44,530 nt of DNA, from the NCBI RefSeq assembly GCF_000797465.1, contig NZ_JSWG01000005.1:1-44530 (forward strand), written 5' to 3'. Below the pieces are notes generated by a model that was not told where the DNA came from, ran no database searches, and worked only from the letters and a program-made list of their open reading frames with translations. Positions 28,227-36,395 of this stretch are shown here, piece after piece. Position 1 is the first letter of the stretch. The number at the start of each line of letters is the position of its first letter. The position numbers were made by a program, and so were the translations under genes. Origin of the DNA: Psychroserpens jangbogonensis. GTDB taxonomy: Bacteria > Bacteroidota > Bacteroidia > Flavobacteriales > Flavobacteriaceae.

Positions 28227-28931
28227 TTAGACAAGCTCAATCTCTTCATTAACTTTTAAATTAAAACGTTTTCTAAACAAATAAACGCCCAAATACAAAA
28301 ATGGAGTGTCTAGAGCTGCAACTAATACTTTGAAAAGGAAACCACTAATGAGTAAGCCCTTAAAACTACTCCATGGCAGAATTTTAAAAGTGCACAATAA
28401 AAAGACAATAGAAAAGGTGTCGATAAATTGTGAGAACCAAGTTGAAAAATTATTACGTAACCATAAATGTTTTCCTTTGGTCAGACGCTTCCAAAAGTGA
28501 TAAATTTGAATGTCAATAAACTGTGCAAATAAATAAGCTGTCATACTTGCAAAAACAGCAATTGCTGAATTTCCAAACACTGTTGAAAACAGGTCATCTT
28601 GAACAGGAGAACTATTTATAGCAGGAACACTATCAGATACCAAAATAATTAATAATGAAAACACCGAAGCGAAAATGCCAGCAATCACAACTTGGTTTGC
28701 GCGTTTCTTTCCATAGATTTCACTAATCAAATCTGTGATTAAAAATGTAATTGGATAAGGTAAAATCCCAACAGATATCTCAAATAACTTCGCGCCAAAA
28801 ATTTCTACATCAAACGGATACCAATAAAAAAATTTTTGAAATATAAGATTCGACACAACTAATGAGGTGATAAAAAGGGCAGCTAAGAACAAATAAATTT
28901 TTTGAGCAGCAAGTTTGTCTTTTATGGTCAT
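28227..28931 (-). CDS. Queuosine precursor transporter (YhhQ/VUT family)
   Basis: The 234-residue inner membrane protein has about six helices and the family motifs FEISVGILPYPITFLITDLISEIYGKK, AQFIDIQIYHFWK and LRNNFSTWFSQFIDTFSIVFL (shown in parts). YhhQ imports queuosine precursors (preQ0/preQ1) for tRNA modification. No preQ1 riboswitch-like pseudoknot was recognised in the short leader. It is divergent from folK. Confidence 0.93.
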   Translation of the reverse strand: MTIKDKLAAQKIYLFLAALFITSLVVSNLIFQKFFYWYPFDVEIFGAKLFEISVGILPYPITFLITDLISEIYGKKRANQVVIAGIFASVFSLLIILVSDSVPAINSSPVQDDLFSTVFGNSAIAVFASMTAYLFAQFIDIQIYHFWKRLTKGKHLWLRNNFSTWFSQFIDTFSIVFLLCTFKILPWSSFKGLLISGFLFKVLVAALDTPFLYLGVYLFRKRFNLKVNEEIELV

Positions 28932-29001
28932 AAATTGTGAATAAATACTTACCGTAAATATACGTCAAAGTGATTTTCTTTTCATTATTTTGGCATTCAT
29001 T

Positions 29002-30132
29002 ATGAATCCACCTAATCACGTTTACATAGCTCTTGGTAGTAATAAAGGCGACAGGCTAAAGAACCTGCAGGACGCCGTTGATTTAATTTTCAAAGAAATT
29101 GGGAAAATTAATATCATTGCTAAGGTTTATAATACTCCTGCATTTGGATTTAAAGGAGCTGATTTTTTAAATACATGTCTCTATGCTGAAACTGATTTTT
29201 CTTCGGAAGATGTTTTAGACAAATTATTAAAGATTGAAACAAAATTAGGACGTTCTAGAACAACTTCAGAATCTTATGAAGCCAGAACGATCGATTTAGA
29301 TGTTTTGTTTTACAATGATGAGGTTATTGACACTAAAACACTTAAGGTTCCACATCCTGAATTGCAAAAACGAAAGTTTGTATTATATCCTTTGCATGAT
29401 ATTGCTTCAAAGTTTAAGCATCCAATTTTAGAACAGACCGTAGCTGATTTAAAAGAAGCTTGTGATGACAAAAGTGATATAGAGCCTATAAAAATTTGGC
29501 TTAAGAATCCTACCAAGAAGTTTAATTTTTCAAATCAGAATTATATTGCAATTGAAGGGAATATTGGAGCTGGGAAAACAAGTTTGGCTAACAAGATTGC
29601 TCGTGATTTTAATGCAAAACTAATTTTAGAACGCTTTGCTGATAATCCGTTTTTGCCAAAATTTTATGAAGAGCCACAGCGTTATGCCTTTACTTTAGAA
29701 ATGTCATTTCTTGCTGATCGTTATCAACAAATAAGTGATGATTTATCGCAATTAGATTTGTTTAAAGACTTCATGGTAAGCGATTACGACATTTATAAGT
29801 CGCTCATTTTTTCAAAAATCACCTTGCCTGAAGATGAATTTAAACTTTACAGAAAGTTGTTTTACTTGATGTATAAAGATATTGCTAAACCAGATTTGTA
29901 TGTGTATCTCTACCAAAATACAGAACGTTTACAAGAGAATATCAAAAAACGTGGTCGTGATTACGAACAGAATATTGATAGCGAATACTTAGAAAAAATC
30001 AATTCAGGGTATTTAGAATTCTTAAAAAACCAAACGGAACTCAATGTTAAAATAATTGATATTTCTGAGAGAGACTTTGTGAAAAATCGAACCGATTATT
30101 TATGGTTGCTGAAAGAAATTTGTAATGCATAA
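29002..30132 (+). CDS. folK: FolK-deoxynucleoside kinase fusion
   Basis: A 376-residue two-domain enzyme. Residues ~7-155 are 6-hydroxymethyl-dihydropterin pyrophosphokinase (VYIALGSNKGDRLKN; ARTIDLDVLFYND; VPHPELQKRKFVLYPLHDI), a folate pathway step. Residues ~175-376 are a deoxynucleoside kinase with P-loop IAIEGNIGAGKTSLANK, the LERFADNPFLPKFYE segment and a DRY-like ADRYQQI motif. The ATG at 29002 is preferred; the earlier in-frame TTG at 28990 adds only four residues. The stop shares a base with the next start. Confidence 0.93.
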   Translation: MNPPNHVYIALGSNKGDRLKNLQDAVDLIFKEIGKINIIAKVYNTPAFGFKGADFLNTCLYAETDFSSEDVLDKLLKIETKLGRSRTTSESYEARTIDLDVLFYNDEVIDTKTLKVPHPELQKRKFVLYPLHDIASKFKHPILEQTVADLKEACDDKSDIEPIKIWLKNPTKKFNFSNQNYIAIEGNIGAGKTSLANKIARDFNAKLILERFADNPFLPKFYEEPQRYAFTLEMSFLADRYQQISDDLSQLDLFKDFMVSDYDIYKSLIFSKITLPEDEFKLYRKLFYLMYKDIAKPDLYVYLYQNTERLQENIKKRGRDYEQNIDSEYLEKINSGYLEFLKNQTELNVKIIDISERDFVKNRTDYLWLLKEICNA

Positions 30133-30614
30133 TGGGGCATCGTATAGAAGTTATTGAAGATCGATATGTTGTTGGTGTGACAACTAAAACATCTGTTTTG
30201 ACAATAAATGAAAAGACAAGAGAATTGGCAAAATCGTTTATGCCAAGACGACATGAGATTACTTCTAGAATAGGTAAACATGTATTTTCTATTCAAGATT
30301 ATGGCAAGGATTATTTGCCGACAAATCCAAATTCAGAATTTGATAAATGGGTTGCTATTGAGGTTAAAGAACTTAATAACGTGCCAGAAGGAATGGAATC
30401 ATTTATTATTAAATCTGGAATCTATGTGGTTTTTAGTTTTAAAGGTTCTGTTTTAGAGTTTCCAAGACAAAGAGCTTTTATCTTTCAAGAATGGTTACCA
30501 AATTCAGATTATCAATTAGATAAAAAAGCACATTTCGAAATTTTAAGTGAAGACTACAGTAAAGATCTTCAAAATATTGAAGAAGATATTTGGATTCCAG
30601 TTAAGAAGAAATAG
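30132..30614 (+). CDS. GyrI-like / AraC-effector-binding domain protein
   Basis: The 160-residue protein matches the GyrI-like small-molecule binding fold: IEVIEDRYVVGVTTKTSV, a central HVFSIQDYG, WVAIEVKELNNVPEGMESFIIKSGIYVVFSFKG, and the family end FIFQEWLPNSDYQLDKKAHFEIL. Such stand-alone proteins bind hydrophobic ligands; the ligand is unknown. Start and folK stop overlap by one base, implying co-translation. Its tail overlaps the convergent methyltransferase by 14 bases. Confidence 0.85.
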   Translation: MGHRIEVIEDRYVVGVTTKTSVLTINEKTRELAKSFMPRRHEITSRIGKHVFSIQDYGKDYLPTNPNSEFDKWVAIEVKELNNVPEGMESFIIKSGIYVVFSFKGSVLEFPRQRAFIFQEWLPNSDYQLDKKAHFEILSEDYSKDLQNIEEDIWIPVKKK

Positions 30615-31140
30615 AGTTCATTTTACTAAACACATCCCAAACCACAACACCACAACTCACCGAAATATTTAGAGAATGTTTGGTTCCAAATTGCGGAATT
30701 TCAATAACTAGATCACTAGCATCAACAACATCTTGAGCAACACCTTTAACTTCGTTTCCAAAGACTAAAGCATAAGTCAGATTGGTTTCAGGCTGAAAAC
30801 TGTCGAGCATTGTGGCACGTTCAGCTTGTTCTATGCTTATTATTTTTAAGCCTTCAGCTTTCAGTTTTTCAACAACATCTAACGTGTGTTCGGCATATTC
30901 CCAATCCACAGTCTCAGTACTCCCTAAAGCCGTTTTTCTAATGTCATTATGAGGAGGTTTTGCAGTGATTCCACAGAGGTAAATTTTTTCAACTAAAAAA
31001 GCATCACTTGTTCTAAATACCGAGCCAATATTGTTAAGACTTCTTATGTTATCAAGAATAATAATAAGAGGTGTTTTTTCTGCAGATTTAAATTCATCTA
31101 CATTTAATCGGTCAAGTTCACTGTTTTTTAGTTTTCGCAT
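30601..31140 (-). CDS. SpoU/TrmH family RNA 2'-O-methyltransferase
   Basis: The 179-residue SPOUT enzyme shows SpoU motif 1 (LDNIRSLNNIGSVFRTSDA), motif 2 (YALVFGNEVKGV) and motif 3 (IPQFGTKHSLNISVSCGVVVW). It transfers methyl from SAM to a 2'-OH of tRNA or rRNA; the target base is not determined by these motifs. It lacks the extra N-terminal RNA-binding domain of rRNA enzymes such as RlmB. It is divergent from mutS. Confidence 0.92.
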   Translation of the reverse strand: MRKLKNSELDRLNVDEFKSAEKTPLIIILDNIRSLNNIGSVFRTSDAFLVEKIYLCGITAKPPHNDIRKTALGSTETVDWEYAEHTLDVVEKLKAEGLKIISIEQAERATMLDSFQPETNLTYALVFGNEVKGVAQDVVDASDLVIEIPQFGTKHSLNISVSCGVVVWDVFSKMNSISS

Positions 31141-31250
31141 GTTAAAATCTTACACGTTTTGTAGATAACTTATGGTTTTTGAGCTTTATAAAACTTCAAA
31201 TTATAAGTACATTAGCAGTCTTACAATTTTCACAAAAATACGTAAAACCA

Positions 31251-33863
31251 TTGGCTAAAAAAGTAAAAAAAGTTACACCATTAATGAAACAGTACAATGC
31301 CATTAAGGTAAGGTATCCAGATGCATTGTTATTGTTTAGAGTAGGGGATTTTTATGAAACCTTTGGAAGTGACGCTGTAAAGGCATCTAAAATATTAGAT
31401 ATTATTTTAACCAAAAGAGGTGCAGGTAGTGAAACTGAAACCGAATTAGCAGGTTTTCCATATCATTCTTTAAATACCTATTTGCCTAAATTGGTAAAAG
31501 CAGGTTGTCGTGTTGCTATTTGCGATCAACTTGAAGACCCAAAGCAAACTAAGACGATTGTAAAACGAGGTGTCACTGAATTAGTCACTCCAGGTGTTGC
31601 ATTAAATGATGACATTTTACATTCTAAAACGAATAATTTTTTAGCTTCTGTTTATTTTAGCTCACATTCAGTTGGTGTGTCTTTTTTAGATGTTTCTACT
31701 GGTGAATTCTTTATATCTCAAGGCGATGAAGAATACATAGATAAACTACTTCAGAATTTTAAACCAAGTGAAGTATTGGTTTCAAAACCGAGTAAGTTAA
31801 AATACAATGCTGCTTTTGGCAATGATTTTCATGCCTTTTATTTAGAAGATTGGGTGTTTCAAGATGATTATGCAAATGAGACATTGCTTAAACATTTCAA
31901 GACTAAATCATTGAAAGGTTTTGGTATTGAAGATTTGTATGAAGGTATTGTGGCTTCTGGTTCAATTTTGCATTACTTGAGCGAAACACAACACCATAAA
32001 TTACAACATATAACGTCTATTCAGCGCTTAACAAAAGGAGAGCATGTTTGGATGGATCGTTTTACGATTAAAAATTTAGAGTTGTATCAATCTACCAATC
32101 AAAATGCGGTGACTTTAGTAGATGTGATTGATAAAACCATTTCACCAATGGGAGGACGTTTGCTTAAACGATGGTTGGCTTTTCCATTAGTGAATTTAGA
32201 AGCTATTAATAAGCGTCATGATGTCGTCGAGTTCCTTAAGGAAGATGTAACATTGTTAAGTAAGTTTCAAAATCAACTAAAGCAGATTGGCGATATTGAA
32301 CGATTAATTTCTAAGGTTGCTACAGCTAAAATTAGTCCGAGAGAAGTTGTTCAGCTTAAAAATGCTTTAGAAGCCATTGTGCCTGTAAAAGCTTTAGCTG
32401 GTCAATCTAAAAATAAAGCATTGCAATATTTAGGAGAACAGATGGATGCTTGTGATACACTTCGTGAACGCATAAAAGCGACGTTAAATGAAGAGGCTCC
32501 AGTAAACATATTAAAAGGACATACAATATCTTCTGATTTTTCAGAAGAATTAAAAGAGCTTAGAGGGCTTTCGGCTTCTGGAAAAGAGTATCTAGATAAA
32601 ATGCTAGAGCGCGAAAGTGAACGAACCGGAATTACGTCTCTTAAAATTGCGTCAAATAATGTATTTGGGTATTATATAGAAGTTCGTCATACTCATAGAG
32701 ATAAAGTTCCTGAAGAATGGATAAGAAAGCAAACCTTAGTTAATGCAGAAAGATATATAACTGAAGAATTAAAGGAATACGAAACAAAAATATTAGGAGC
32801 CGAAGAGCGTATTTTAGCTATTGAGCAACAATTATTTTCAGAATTAATCAACTGGATGATTGCTTATATAAAACCAGTTCAGAAAAATTCAGCTTTAATA
32901 GCGCAATTAGATTGCCTTTGTGGTTTTTCAAAATTAGCTATAGAGCATAATTATTCAAGACCTAATCTAACCGAAACTTACGAGTTAGATATCATAAACG
33001 GGAGGCATCCAGTCATAGAAAAGCAATTACCACATGGTGAGCCTTATATTGCTAATGATGTCTATCTAGATCGTGAGAAGCAACAGATTATTATGATTAC
33101 TGGTCCAAACATGTCTGGTAAATCGGCCATTTTACGTCAAACAGCATTGATTGTATTATTAGCCCAAATGGGAAGCTTTGTACCTGCTGAAAGAGCAACC
33201 ATTGGATTAACCGATAAGATTTTTACCAGAGTTGGTGCTAGTGATAATATCTCTATGGGAGAATCAACATTTATGGTTGAGATGAATGAGACTGCTTCAA
33301 TTTTGAATAATATTTCAGATAGAAGTTTAGTTTTACTCGATGAAATAGGACGTGGAACAAGTACTTATGATGGTATTTCTATCGCATGGGCTATTAGTGA
33401 ATATTTACATGAACATCCAAGTAGAGCTAAAACATTGTTTGCGACCCATTACCATGAGTTGAATGAAATGTCTGAAACGTTTGATCGTATTAAAAACTTT
33501 AATGTTTCGGTAAAAGAATTAAAAGATAATGTGTTATTCTTAAGAAAACTTGTTGAAGGTGGAAGTGAACATAGCTTTGGTATTCATGTAGCTAAGATGG
33601 CAGGAATGCCTCAGCAAGTTATACATCGTGCCAATAAAATACTAAAGCAATTGGAGAAATCACATTCAAGTGAAGAATTAACTGATAAGGTGAAGACATT
33701 AAACAATGAAATGCAATTGAGTTTCTTTAATTTGGATGATCCTTTGTTAGAGCAGATAAAAGAAGAGATTGTTAATATAGATATTGATACTTTGACACCT
33801 GTAGAAGCGCTTATGAAACTCAATGAAATTAAGCGTATGTTATTGAAAAAGAAGCGTGCATAA
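31251..33863 (+). CDS. mutS: DNA mismatch repair protein MutS
   Basis: Recognises mismatches and starts repair. The mismatch-binding domain has the FYE wedge (LLFRVGDFYETFG), followed by connector, lever and clamp regions (ASNNVFGYYIEV). The ATPase has Walker A ITGPNMSGKSAILRQ, Walker B LVLLDEIGRGTSTYDG and the switch ATHYHEL. No ATG precedes the conserved N-terminus: the TTG at 31251 gives MAKKVKKVTPLMKQYN (870 residues), which resembles flavobacterial MutS starts. An upstream TTG at 31179 would add 24 residues and the first ATG is only at 31284. Confidence 0.95.
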   Translation: MAKKVKKVTPLMKQYNAIKVRYPDALLLFRVGDFYETFGSDAVKASKILDIILTKRGAGSETETELAGFPYHSLNTYLPKLVKAGCRVAICDQLEDPKQTKTIVKRGVTELVTPGVALNDDILHSKTNNFLASVYFSSHSVGVSFLDVSTGEFFISQGDEEYIDKLLQNFKPSEVLVSKPSKLKYNAAFGNDFHAFYLEDWVFQDDYANETLLKHFKTKSLKGFGIEDLYEGIVASGSILHYLSETQHHKLQHITSIQRLTKGEHVWMDRFTIKNLELYQSTNQNAVTLVDVIDKTISPMGGRLLKRWLAFPLVNLEAINKRHDVVEFLKEDVTLLSKFQNQLKQIGDIERLISKVATAKISPREVVQLKNALEAIVPVKALAGQSKNKALQYLGEQMDACDTLRERIKATLNEEAPVNILKGHTISSDFSEELKELRGLSASGKEYLDKMLERESERTGITSLKIASNNVFGYYIEVRHTHRDKVPEEWIRKQTLVNAERYITEELKEYETKILGAEERILAIEQQLFSELINWMIAYIKPVQKNSALIAQLDCLCGFSKLAIEHNYSRPNLTETYELDIINGRHPVIEKQLPHGEPYIANDVYLDREKQQIIMITGPNMSGKSAILRQTALIVLLAQMGSFVPAERATIGLTDKIFTRVGASDNISMGESTFMVEMNETASILNNISDRSLVLLDEIGRGTSTYDGISIAWAISEYLHEHPSRAKTLFATHYHELNEMSETFDRIKNFNVSVKELKDNVLFLRKLVEGGSEHSFGIHVAKMAGMPQQVIHRANKILKQLEKSHSSEELTDKVKTLNNEMQLSFFNLDDPLLEQIKEEIVNIDIDTLTPVEALMKLNEIKRMLLKKKRA

Positions 33864-33892
33864 AAAAAGTTATTTTTTTTTATTTAAAAGGC

Positions 33893-33922
33893 TTTGCTTT
33901 TCTGATAAAAGTCTTAAATTTG
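33893..33922 (+). promoter_or_regulatory. Predicted promoter for the tRNA pair
   Basis: TTTG (33893-33896) and TAAATTTG (33915-33922) are 18 bases apart, a very good match to the Bacteroidota primary promoter. It lies 44 bases before tRNA-Gly. Confidence 0.72.
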
Positions 33923-33966
33923 CCCTCGCAATTACAACAAACGTTCATTAAAATAATTGCTATAAT

Positions 33967-34038
33967 GCGAAAGTAGCTCAGGGGTAGAGCATCACCTTGC
34001 CAAGGTGGGGGTCGCGGGTTCAAATCCCGTCTTTCGCT
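33967..34038 (+). tRNA. tRNA-Gly (anticodon GCC)
   Basis: A full cloverleaf folds: acceptor GCGAAAG with CTTTCGC, anticodon loop TTGCCAA with GCC at 33999-34001, and the T arm GCGGGTTCAAATCCCGT. The CCA end is not encoded. It is 72 bases long including the discriminator base. Confidence 0.97.
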
Positions 34039-34081
34039 CTACGCTTAAAAATATACCAATTTAGTCCGTCGAGACTAAAAC

Positions 34082-34165
34082 GCTGAAGTGGTGGAATTGG
34101 TAGACACGTTGGACTTAAAATCCAATGTCCCTTGGGACGTACGGGTTCAAGTCCCGTCTTCAGTA
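34082..34165 (+). tRNA. tRNA-Leu (anticodon UAA)
   Basis: A class II tRNA with a long variable arm (TGTCCCTTGGGACGT). Acceptor GCTGAAG pairs with CTTCAGT (one G-U). The anticodon loop CTTAAAA carries TAA at 34116-34118. CCA is not encoded. It lies 43 bases after tRNA-Gly and shares its transcript. Confidence 0.97.
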
Positions 34166-34174
34166 CAGTGAAAG

Positions 34175-34215
34175 AAGGTTAATTACTTAATTAATAAGTA
34201 GTTAGCCTTTTTTTT
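34175..34215 (+). terminator. Terminator of the tRNA operon
   Basis: A 15-bp stem with two G-U pairs (34175-34189 with 34195-34209) is followed by a T run. It marks the end of the core block; the accessory array begins after it. Confidence 0.8.
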
Positions 34216-34987
34216 AGTTTGATACTTATACGTTTTCTATAACGTTTCAATCATTTAACTACTATAATTATACTAATACTCACTTTTTAATTGCATCACC
34301 TTTAATATAGTTCCAATAAAAAACAGACGTAATTAATCACGATACTTAGGTTGTGAAAAAGTCTAACCAGTCTAATCAAAGTCTAATCAAAAGTTTAACA
34401 TTGAAATTCAATGTAACTACTCATATATCAATATATTATATACGCAATTAAAGAAAAAGTCTAACAGTCTAATATAAATGTATAGTCTTAGTTATTATTG
34501 GAGCTATAAATAGTAAGCCTTTTATTATTGGAACTTGAAGATTATTCTTAATTATACTAATGTGAGTATCTCTAGTATGATTTCAATCATTAAGGAATCC
34601 CGTAACGCACAAACTTATAATTGTAATAGTTTTGAATTATGATTTATATCATAAAATACTCTCATCCAATGATTTAAATTTGTTCTTTATTAATGATCAA
34701 GTAATTAGAACTAAGTATTAACAAAACTGAACATTTCTTTAGAATTGCAGGTGTAGGTATAAGGCGGATATAGGTAATAACTATATCCAATTGTTACGTA
34801 CAATTGCTCATTCTCACTCAAGTATAAAACCTTACTCATTCTCTCTTTGTGTTAGCTTCTTTAGGCGAAGCCTGCTTACTCAAAACTCATTATGTGAGCT
34901 AGTTTACGGTTTTATGTGATTACTCCTTCTCGCCTATCTCTAGCGTCCTTATGGCAATACCTGTTTACTCATATGTTTCGCAACAAT
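34216..34987. other. Gene-free spacer with direct repeats and possible decayed array sites
   Basis: No convincing gene was found in about 770 AT-rich bases. An approximate 20-bp direct repeat with core AAAAAGTCTAAC lies at 34356-34376 and 34454-34473. GGATATAG/CTATATCC forms a hairpin at 34766-34788, followed by CAATTG...CAATTG. The segment CAATTGCTCATT and the nearby GCTTC...GAAGC hairpin resemble the inside of the attC-like repeats further right, so 34789-34970 may be a decayed copy. This is tentative. Confidence 0.5.
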
Positions 34988-35124
34988 ACTTAACAACGTG
35001 TATAATAAATGCTTTACTCAAACTTCAATTAAAATTTATATATTTAAACATACGATTTGCTTCTACTGAAAATCCTGCGGATTATAAGTCGCACAAATCA
35101 TACACGAACACGTTGTGGGTAATT
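34988..35124 (+). repeat. attC-like site 1
   Basis: Left box ACTTAAC (34988-34994), then CGTGTAT (34997-35003). The right side has the complementary ATACACG (35100-35106) and a GTT box GTTGTGGGTAATT (35112-35124). The inside carries the family hairpin GAAAATCCTGCGGATT (35068-35083). The outer left box does not pair with its own right box, as expected if each box belongs to a different cassette. Confidence 0.7.
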
Positions 35125-35183
35125 GCCTGCGGCACATAGAAACCGCGTTTTGCAAACGCTCCTTTTCTACTAATTACCCACAA
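35112..35183 (+). other. Gene-less mini-cassette
   Basis: The right box of site 1 (TTGTGGGTAATT, 35113-35124) is exactly the reverse complement of AATTACCCACAA (35172-35183), the left box of site 2. Only 47 bases lie between and they hold no gene. In integron terms this is an empty cassette; seen simply, it is a 12-bp inverted repeat. Confidence 0.55.
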
Positions 35184-35350
35184 TGCTCCCTGTTGATCGC
35201 ACCTCGACTAATTAATGTATATTTATGCAGTTCCTTGTGAGCTCCTCAAGAAACTACACACAACATAATGTATAGCGAATGAGGCGCGAACATAGCTCTT
35301 CGTGAGGCGCGCCTCACTACGCTATACACAGGGAGCATTGTGTGTAATTA
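35172..35350 (+). repeat. attC-like site 2 with 22-bp inverted ends
   Basis: The ends 35172-35193 and 35328-35349 are inverted repeats with one mismatch in 22. The inner box pair (TGCTCCCTGT with ACAGGGAGCA) replaces the usual CGTGTAT/ATACACG. The GTT box reads ATTGTGTGTAATT, so the first G of GTT is changed to A. A strong nested hairpin lies at 35269-35328 (two 9-bp stems, TGTATAGCG and TGAGGCGCG). A small non-autonomous transposon is an alternative, but no target duplication is seen. Confidence 0.6.
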
Positions 35351-35369
35351 TCACAAAAAGAATAGAATT

Positions 35370-36227
35370 ATGACAAAAAAAACTTTTCAAAAAAATTTCC
35401 TTTTTATACTGGCGATAATTTTCTCGCTTTCAATGAACGCCCAAGATGATGTTATTCTTAAAAGTGATGGAGATGAAATGCATGGTAAAATCTTAAAAAT
35501 AAATAAAGAAGACCTTCAATTTATTTACAAAAATGAGACCATAGAATATACTGTTAATAAGTCAGAAATTATAAAAATCACATTCAGCTCTGGTAGAATT
35601 GAATTCTTCAATAAAAAAGCTACTACCTCAAATTCAAATCTAAAAGAACATCACAATAAAGTAGCAATTTTACCCTTTGGATATATTAAAGACCAAGAAA
35701 CTAGTAACGCAATAATGACTAAGAAAATTCAACAAGAGACATATACAATTTTCAAAAAAAAAGCGATAATTCTGCAGTTTCAAGACCCTACGACAACAAA
35801 TGCTTTACTAGCAAAAGCTGGAGTCAATAATAACAATGTTGAAGGCTATACAATGGGTGAAATATGTAATATCTTAAATGTAGAATATGTTGTTCAAGGA
35901 TTGGTTTCTATCGAAAAATCTACAATGACCCAATATAGCAATACCACAACGACATCTAAAAACAAAAACAAAAGAGCTTATATAGATAGCAAAGGAAATA
36001 TTGTAGGTGATATTTGGAATAACACGGGTAACAACAAAAAAACCAGCAACAGTAGCAGTTATAGTACTGCCACACAAAATTATTCAACAAATATTACTAT
36101 GAATGTTTTTAGTGACAAAGGTGACAACGTTTATACCAAAGAACACGCTTCTTTTTGGCAAACTCAAGATGCTTATAAAATTACATTAGCATTTCTTGCC
36201 AAACGGACACCTATATATAAACGATAA
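35370..36227 (+). CDS. Exported protein with CsgG-like region, unknown function
   Basis: The 285-residue protein has a signal peptide (ending near LSMNAQDD). A small beta domain follows (DVILKSDGDEMHGKILKI, IIKITFSSGRIEFF, about 26-85), of a kind frequent in flavobacterial exported proteins. After it, KVAILPFGYIKDQETSNAI...LNVEYVVQGLVSIEK resembles the CsgG/TolB-N type fold. The C-terminal third is Asn/Ser/Thr/Lys-rich and low in complexity. The ATG at 35370 is chosen because the earlier in-frame GTG lies inside the right box of site 2. It is the only gene between sites 2 and 3. Confidence 0.75.
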   Translation: MTKKTFQKNFLFILAIIFSLSMNAQDDVILKSDGDEMHGKILKINKEDLQFIYKNETIEYTVNKSEIIKITFSSGRIEFFNKKATTSNSNLKEHHNKVAILPFGYIKDQETSNAIMTKKIQQETYTIFKKKAIILQFQDPTTTNALLAKAGVNNNNVEGYTMGEICNILNVEYVVQGLVSIEKSTMTQYSNTTTTSKNKNKRAYIDSKGNIVGDIWNNTGNNKKTSNSSSYSTATQNYSTNITMNVFSDKGDNVYTKEHASFWQTQDAYKITLAFLAKRTPIYKR

Positions 36228-36287
36228 AAAGTATTTTAGTTTGAATTAATAATGAATTATGATATCAATAATAACTGTGCCCAAAAA

Positions 36288-36383
36288 CTTTTATAGCTCA
36301 CTTCTGGTTTTGTGTCTATTCGTTTTCTTTTATTAATTTAGTGATTACAAACGCTACTAAGCATAAAAGAACACGTTGTGAGC
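36288..36383 (+). repeat. attC-like site 3
   Basis: CTTTTAT (36288-36294) pairs with ATAAAAG (36363-36369), and the GTT box is GTTGTGAGCAATG (from 36375). The inside shares TTTTATTAATTTAG...CTACTAAGCAT with the sites further right, which shows common descent although the L boxes differ. The left variable box is not recognisable. Confidence 0.55.
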
Positions 36384-36395
36384 AATGAAAAGAAT

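Noticed and set aside
28932-29001. PreQ1 riboswitch before the queuosine precursor transporter gene
   Set aside because: The short AT-rich leader shows no H-type pseudoknot pattern that I could recognise.
34951-35139. 62-codon open frame in the spacer
   Set aside because: It lies almost wholly inside attC-like site 1, and its composition follows the repeat rather than a protein.
35172-35349. Definite call of a MITE
   Set aside because: The inverted ends fit, but there is no target site duplication, and the outer bases match the neighbouring cassette box better than a transposon model.
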